Shown here piece by piece: positions 58,206 through 64,000 of a DNA stretch of 64,000 bases. Under the pieces are notes generated by a model that ran no database searches, was not told the origin of the DNA, and saw only the letters and a list, made by a program, of their open reading frames with translations. The number at the start of each line of letters is the position of its first letter. Within the stretch, counting starts at the first letter, position 1. This stretch comes from Acanthornis magna (Eukaryota > Chordata > Aves > Passeriformes > Acanthizidae). Both the position numbers and the translations under genes were made by a program. Location of the stretch: NCBI GenBank assembly GCA_036785705.1, contig JAWUZG010000029.1, forward strand, positions 17,251,501 through 17,315,500, given 5' to 3'.

Positions 58206-61200
58206 ATCACAGAATGGGTAAAGTTGGAAGGGACCACAGTGGGGTCATCCAGTACACCCTTCCAGCTCAAGTAGGGTCATCCTAGAACACATTGCATGGA
58301 GTTGCATCCAGACAGTTCTGTAACAGCTCCAGTGAGGGAGACTTCATAACCTCACTGGGTAATCTGTTTCAGTGCTCAGTTACCCTTGCACAGTAAAGAA
58401 GTTCTTTGTCATGTTCATGTGGAACTTCCTGTTTCTGCCTGATGCCTCTTTTCCTGTTTGTTGACACAACTGAGAAGATCTTTGCTCCATCCTCTTGACA
58501 TTCTATCTTCAGATACTTATTGACAAAAGAAATAATAATAAATAAAATCCTATCTGTCGTCTTTTCTTGAGTCTAAATAGGCCCAGCTCTCTCAGCCTAT
58601 CCTCATGAGATGGTCCAGTCCCCTATCATCTTTGTAGCCCTTTTCTTGACTTGCTCCAGGAGCTCTATTTCTCTCTTGTACTGAGGAGCCCAGTACTGGA
58701 CACTGCATTCCAGGTGAGGCCTCACCAGGACTGAGTAGAGGGGCAGGATCATCTCTCATCGTCGCACTCTTCCTAGTGCATCATGTCATTGGCCTTGTGC
58801 CACAAGTGCACAATGCTGTTTCATGGACAACTTGTTGCCTACCAGCACCTCCAGATCCTTGTCTGAAGAACTGCTTTCTGGCAAGTCAGCCCCCAGCCTA
58901 TATTGGGGCATGGGGTTCTTCCTCCCCAAGTGCAGGACTCTGTATTTTCCTTTAAAGAATTTCAGAATGTTCCTCTCTGCCCATCCCTCCGGCCTGCTGA
59001 CATCCTTCTGAAGGGCTGCACAACACTCTGGGGTGCCGGCCACTCCCCCCCAGCTTTGGGTCATCAGTGAACTTGCTTAGGAGGTATCTGCCCCTTCACC
59101 CAAGTCTTTGATGAGTAAGCTAAAACAATATTAGAGGCAGTACTGACCACTGGGGAACACTGCTAGTTACAGGCCCCCAACTAGACCTTCTGCCACTGAT
59201 CACAACCCTCAGAGATCTGCTGTTCAGCCAGTTCTTGCTACACTCATCTACTCATCTAGTTTATACTTCCTGAGTTTATGTATGAGGATGTCACAGGACA
59301 CAGTGTCAAAAAATCTTTCTAAAGTCCAGGTAGACAATATCCAGTGCTCTCCCCCTATCTATCCAGGGGATAGATAGTTGTCTTGTTGTAGTCTGATTAG
59401 TTAAGCATGGTTTTCCTTTGGTGAATCCATACTAACTAATCCTGATCACTTTCTTGTCATCCCATGATGACCTCCAGGATGAACCATTCCCATGACCTTT
59501 CCAGAGACTGATGTGAGACTGTGTGTTGGTTTTTACGGCTCGGTCTTTGGTAGTGGGGGAAGGGAGAGGAGGGCCATGGAGGTGGCTTCTGTGAGAAGCT
59601 GCTCGAAGCTTCCTCCAAGTCTGACAGAGCCAATCCCTGATGGCTCTGAAGATGGATATGCCACTGGCCAAGGCTGGGCCAATTGGAAATTATGGTAACA
59701 CCTCTGTGGTAACATATTTAAGAAGAAATCAAAACAAAGGTGGTGCAGTTTTAATTCTGGCTTTAGAAGAGGAGGAGGTGTGAACATGTGAGGGAAACAA
59801 CATGAAGACACCAAGGTCAGTGGAGAAGGAAGGGGAGGATGTGCTCCAGGTGCAAGAGCTGAGATTCCTGTGCAGGCCATGGTGAAGACCATGGTGAAGC
59901 AGCTGTGCCCCTGCAGCCCATGGAGGTCCACAGGGGATGCAGAGATCCACTTGCAGCCCGTGGGGGAAGTGCCCATGCCAGAGTGGGTGGACGCTTCTAG
60001 AGGAGGCTGTAATCCAGCAGGAGACCTGGTGGAGAGAGAGGGCCCCTGCTTCTAAGCTGGAGCAGCCTGTCCTTGGAAGACTGCACCCCGTGAAAGAGTG
60101 ACCCACACCATAGCAGTTTGGAGTGGATTGTTTGCCCAGGGGAGGAATTCATGTTGCAGCAGTTTTGGGAGGACTGCTGCTTTTGAGATTGGAACCACAC
60201 TGGAGAAGTTTGTGGAGAACTGTCTCCTGTGGGAAGGGACCCCACGGTCTCACAAGGAAACGACTACTCTCTCTGAGCCAAGTGGAAGAAAACCTTGGGT
60301 GATGAACTGACCCCAGCCCCTGTCTCCCTGTGCTGTTGGTGGGAAGGAGAAAGGGGTTGGGGAAAAAGGTGTTTTTAAGGGCTTATTTTCCTTCTCATTA
60401 TCCTGCTCTGATTTTGTTAGTAATAAATTCACTTTGTATCTCTAAGTTGAACCTGTTTTGCCCTTGGAGTGTTTTCTCCCAGTCCTTATCTCAACTCATG
60501 AACTCTTCCTTAAATTTTCTCTCCTCTGCCCAGCTGTAGCAGGGGAGGGTGAGTGAGTGGCTCTTCATGGGTGTCTGGTGTTTGGCCAGTGTCAAAACCA
60601 CAACAGACTGACAGGCCTATAGTCAGGGTCATTCTTCCTCAGGGTCATTCTTCTTGCCCTTTAGGAAAGACAGGGGTGATGTTTGCTTTCTTTCAGTCTT
60701 TATGTACCTCTCCTGACCACCATGACCTTTCAAAGATGATTGTAAGCAGCCTCGCTATGATGTCCACCAGCTCTCAGCGCTCATGGATGCATCCTGTCAG
60801 GGCCCATGGCCTTGTGGATATCAAGGTTGCCTAGGTGTTCTCTAACCCCAGTCCTTCTTGACCAATAGAAACTCTTCCTTCCAACATTCCTTCACCCTGG
60901 TCTCCTGCATCAGAGCTTCTTGAGGGCTTGTCATTGAAGACTGATGCAAAGAAGGCGTTCACATACTCCATCTTCTCTGTGTCCTCTCTTATTACCTCTG
61001 TTTGGTAATAGGCCTACATTATCCTTAGTTTTCCTTTTGTTGTTGATGTATTTGAAGCCCTTCTTTCTGTCCTTAAGATCTTTGGCCAGATGTAATTCCA
61101 GATGGGCCTTGGCCTTCCTTGTCTCATTTCTACTTACTCTTACAATTTATTCATATTCATTCCAAGTGGCCTGACCATGCTTCAATCTCCTGTGTATTTT

Positions 61201-61310
61201 CTGCTTGAGTATTAACAGGAGTTCCTAGTCCATTTATCTACGTCTCTTGCCCCCATGCTCAATTTCTTGTTCTTTGGGACACAGATTATGCTCATTATCC
61301 TTCCAACCTC
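58206..61310 (-). repeat. CR1 LINE, antisense, split by an LTR
   Basis: Left end 'tatcacagaatgggtaaagt' is the reversed CR1 tail. Minus-strand 59064-58786 encodes CR1 ORF2 text (ILKFFKGKYRVLHLGRKNPM, QYRLGADLPESSSSDKDLEV). The CR1 sequence stops at 59521 at 'gatgtgagactg', is interrupted by LTR-A, and resumes at 60606 'gactgacaggcctatagtca', continuing upstream in ORF2 to about 61310. Many stops, so dead. Confidence 0.88.
59522..60605 (+). mobile_element. LTR-A copy 4 (ERVL-like solo LTR) inside CR1
   Basis: TGTGTTGGTTTTTACGG to CACAACA, 1,084 bp, with an exact duplication GACTG at 59517-59521 and 60606-60610. It has ACATATTTAAGAAG at about 59706 (TATA-like) and AATAAATTCAC at about 60422 (possible poly(A) signal). 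Open frames of 118-147 codons on both strands are not recognisable proteins. Confidence 0.9.
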
Positions 61311-62185
61311 AGATACTTGGAAGTAGAGGCATAGAATAGTTATTTGTTATCTATTGTTGTCTGTTCTTGTCATACCTAAGAATAATTTGCCTAGTGTTGT
61401 GTTGCCTGCAGTTATCCTATTTTACATATTTCTTTATACATTACCTTTATCATACACAAATATGTACACAAGTGTGTACATATATATATTTCTATATGTA
61501 ATTGCATAAACCAAATATATGCTTATACTAATATCAAACCAAGATATATAATTACATTAAAAAAGGGGCAACCACATGTCTTGAATTTGCAGTTAGTGAC
61601 ATCAAATACACCAGAATAAAAGTACTAGAGAGCTCAAGAGCATCTCCAGTGCTTTAGTTCTCAGTGCAAACCAACTATTTGTTAAATAATGATCCTTCCT
61701 ACATAGCAGACAAATGGTGTCTGTTAAGGAACATCTACATTGCAGAAGAGAAGGGAATTATTAAAACAAACCACATCTCGCAGTCTTTTTCCTATCTGAG
61801 CTAAGGGGAGAATTACCCAGTGTACCTAGCTTTTATCATGATCTGGATGAACCATTTAGGGCCACATGACAGTTCAGCATCTCAAGGATCAATCCTGTAC
61901 CATCCTACCCATCAGGCTGTAGGGAATTGCTATTCCATAAAGGTATGAGAAGCTCCCAGAAATCAAGTTACATAAGGAGGAGATTTCCCAGGGACTGAGG
62001 CAAGGCTTACCAGCCTGTAGCTCCATGTGTCCACCTTGCCTGTCTTGAAGATAAAAGTGACAGCATGTGTGGAGGCCATGCTCCAACTCTAATTTCCTTC
62101 AAAATTGTGGCATATATGGTATAAAAGGGAATATTTCCCATGCACTGTAAAGTTTACTTGCCCTTCTACTCAGTTCTTGCATAAC

Positions 62186-62200
62186 TTTTTTTTTTTTTGT
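62186..62200. repeat. Poly-T run
   Basis: A short homopolymer in intron 21 of NFX1. Confidence 0.8.
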
Positions 62201-64000
62201 GAAAGTCTCAGAGGCTTTCTTTTCTCTCTTGTGAGAGTCATATTTCGTCTTGAAAATCACAGATTTAGGTAGCTAAAGATTGAATTAATATGTGACATGG
62301 CATTATGCAGGGAGACTGGTTTTAGTTGTTCTTCTGCCATGATCCTCAAGTCTCTTTATGCTTTATTCTGTGGTTGGTTGGTTGTTGATTATGATTCCTA
62401 AATATTCTCTGACTAAATGTGTGGCTTGTTTTCTTTGTTTCTAGCTGTAGAACTTTACTTGTATTAAAAGTATTTTGCATGCTAATCTATCAAGTGTTCT
62501 TGTAGCTCTGCCTGTATCAGTACTATGTCTGTCATACTGATTACTGTTACTTATGCTTACGCATTTTACTTCTACTCTTCTTGCATTGTACCTTTGGAGA
62601 TGCCCACTTCAGCTTAACTGGATAAATGAGTAATAAAAAGGATTTTGATACTTAGAAGTTTTAGCATTAATATGATTCAACTCTATCATATATGACTTTG
62701 CTTGCATCATAAACATCTGTTGCCCTACACTCATTGGTATGTACTCTATCTAGCATAGCAGAGTTTTCATGGTTGATATACGTAAGCAGAAAAGACAGAG
62801 AATATGTATATCCTGCTCTTGTCTTCATAGGGACAAAAATTGTAATGTTTTTCAGAGCATGGAACCATCACCATTTTTTTAAAGCAAGCATACTAGCCAT
62901 CATAAATAGGTACAGAATCTATAGAGTTCTTCAAATCCTTGTGTTTATGCTGGAAATGTTATAATAGCTGGGAGGTTTATTACTGTTAATTGCAAAGTAA
63001 AGATAATATTCTCTCAGCATGTGATTACATGAAAACTTATAGAAATGGTTGACCACAGTTTCTGGTCCAGTTACTATTTGTAACTTAGCAATTTTATAGT
63101 ATAAGAGGAGACAGTTATTAACCCTTTATTTTCAGAATAGCTGCAATATACCTCTGATGACTTGTTCTACTTCGTGTGGTGGTCTTTACATTAATTTGTA
63201 GATGACCTTGTGTAAATCCACATTGATTGCTCCCAGGGGCTTTTCTCCTTCATGTACCTAAAAACAGATTTGAATTTTAGCTAATCAGCCCATAGTTCTT
63301 TGGTTCTTTTTGTTTGCTTGTTTGTATATAGTTGCAACAATTGCCTTTCTGTAGTCACTGGGTTCCTACCTCATTCTCACAATCTTTCAGAGGTGATGGA
63401 GAAGTGCGATATCATCCTGGTCTCTCAGTGACCTTAAATACACTGCCTACAGTCCCAGGAACTTATGTAGGTTGGGATTTCTCTAGAAGCCCCTGACTCA
63501 AACTTTTTCTACTACAGGTAGTTTGTTCTCCCCTTGAATCCCCTCTGTTGGCCCAGAGACCTAGAAGACTTTGTTAGTGATAACAAAGGCAAAAAGCTGA
63601 AGCAGTGTCCTGAATCTGTGAAAGCAGACTGAAGCACTGACTGACTCACCCTTATATGCATTTGTTGTTATAAACTGATTCAACCCATTGATCCAATATG
63701 GGCTCATAGGGCCCTGCTTTTTTGTTTGTTCTTTTACTGTTGATATAATAATTAGGGTTGAATCAAGCATTATCAGTCTTCATTAACTGATTAAAACTAG
63801 AACTTTGGGATTTTATTTAATAAAGAATCTACTGATGCCATTAGATGAACTTTGCAGATAAATAGCTTCTTTTGTAGACGGACGTGATTGATAAATATGA
63901 CATATTTGTAGCTATCTGCTATACGTGTATTGTGAAGCCAGTATGCAAAATGAAATTAGGTCTGATGTGAACTTGGCAGATCATTCTGAAAAATACAAAT

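Larger units (their letters stand above)
57393..64000. other. Intron 21 of NFX1 (partial, over 6.6 kb)
   Basis: Contains a CR1 split by LTR-A copy 4 (58206-61310). From 57393 to 58205 and from 61311 to 64000 I see A/T-rich unique sequence and no exon matching the remaining R3H or C-terminal NFX1 text. Confidence 0.7.

Noticed and set aside
19238..61000. Retroviral coding genes next to the LTRs
   Set aside because: None recognised. Each LTR is flanked by host intron or another repeat, with target duplications on both sides in the clear cases, so they are solo LTRs.
57393..64000. Search for the remaining R3H and C-terminal exons
   Set aside because: No reading frame resembling the conserved R3H core was found, so these exons probably lie downstream.
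1..64000. CRISPR arrays, tRNA or rRNA genes, operons
   Set aside because: No regularly spaced repeats, no tRNA or rRNA-like sequence and no prokaryotic organisation in this vertebrate window.

Overview
The window looks like part of a bird genome, probably a songbird, and is occupied almost entirely by one large split gene. The bird assignment rests on several CR1-type LINE fragments that end in the typical avian CR1 3' sequence, and on many solo LTRs of kinds I associate with passerine genomes. No bacterial-style gene organisation is present, and most long open reading frames lie in repeats.

The gene is NFX1 (NF-X1 type zinc finger protein), on the plus strand. Twenty coding exons (6820-7866 through 57326-57392) join in a single open frame of 3,059 nt (about 1,019 residues). 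They cover a degenerate PAM2-like N-terminus, a Ser/Lys/Arg-rich linker, a RING-type finger, the long array of Cys/His NF-X1 fingers, and the start of the R3H region. The short first coding exon (about eight residues in human) lies upstream of base 1. The last exons (rest of R3H and C-terminus) lie beyond base 64000. No promoter, CpG-island start or poly(A) end of the host gene is visible. All splice junctions are GT-AG and all phases agree, so I see no sign of a pseudogene.

The introns carry the other structure. Bases 1-6819 (intron 1, partial) hold four CR1 fragments, one with reverse-transcriptase sequence. Introns 2 and 3 (7867-21634) are crowded with LTR-like sequence. Two LTR families recur and can be delimited by target-site duplications. 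LTR-A is about 1.1 kb and ERVL-like, at 19278-21447, 25999-27112, 41742-42848 and 59522-60605. LTR-B is about 0.95 kb and begins TGTCTTGG, at 20317-21241, 39825-40775 and 49763-50726. One LTR-B sits inside an LTR-A, and one LTR-A sits inside a CR1. No retroviral gag, pol or env reading frame was recognised, so these are solo LTRs.

The points most worth checking are: loss of the key Phe in the PAM2-like motif; inverted LTR pairs that flank sets of NFX1 exons and could promote back-splicing or RNA editing; U/G-rich tracts just downstream of two donors, one of them weak; nested and tandemly duplicated LTRs; and a high LTR load that raises the question of whether this is a sex-chromosome (Z or W) copy. 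I found no clearly new biological system.
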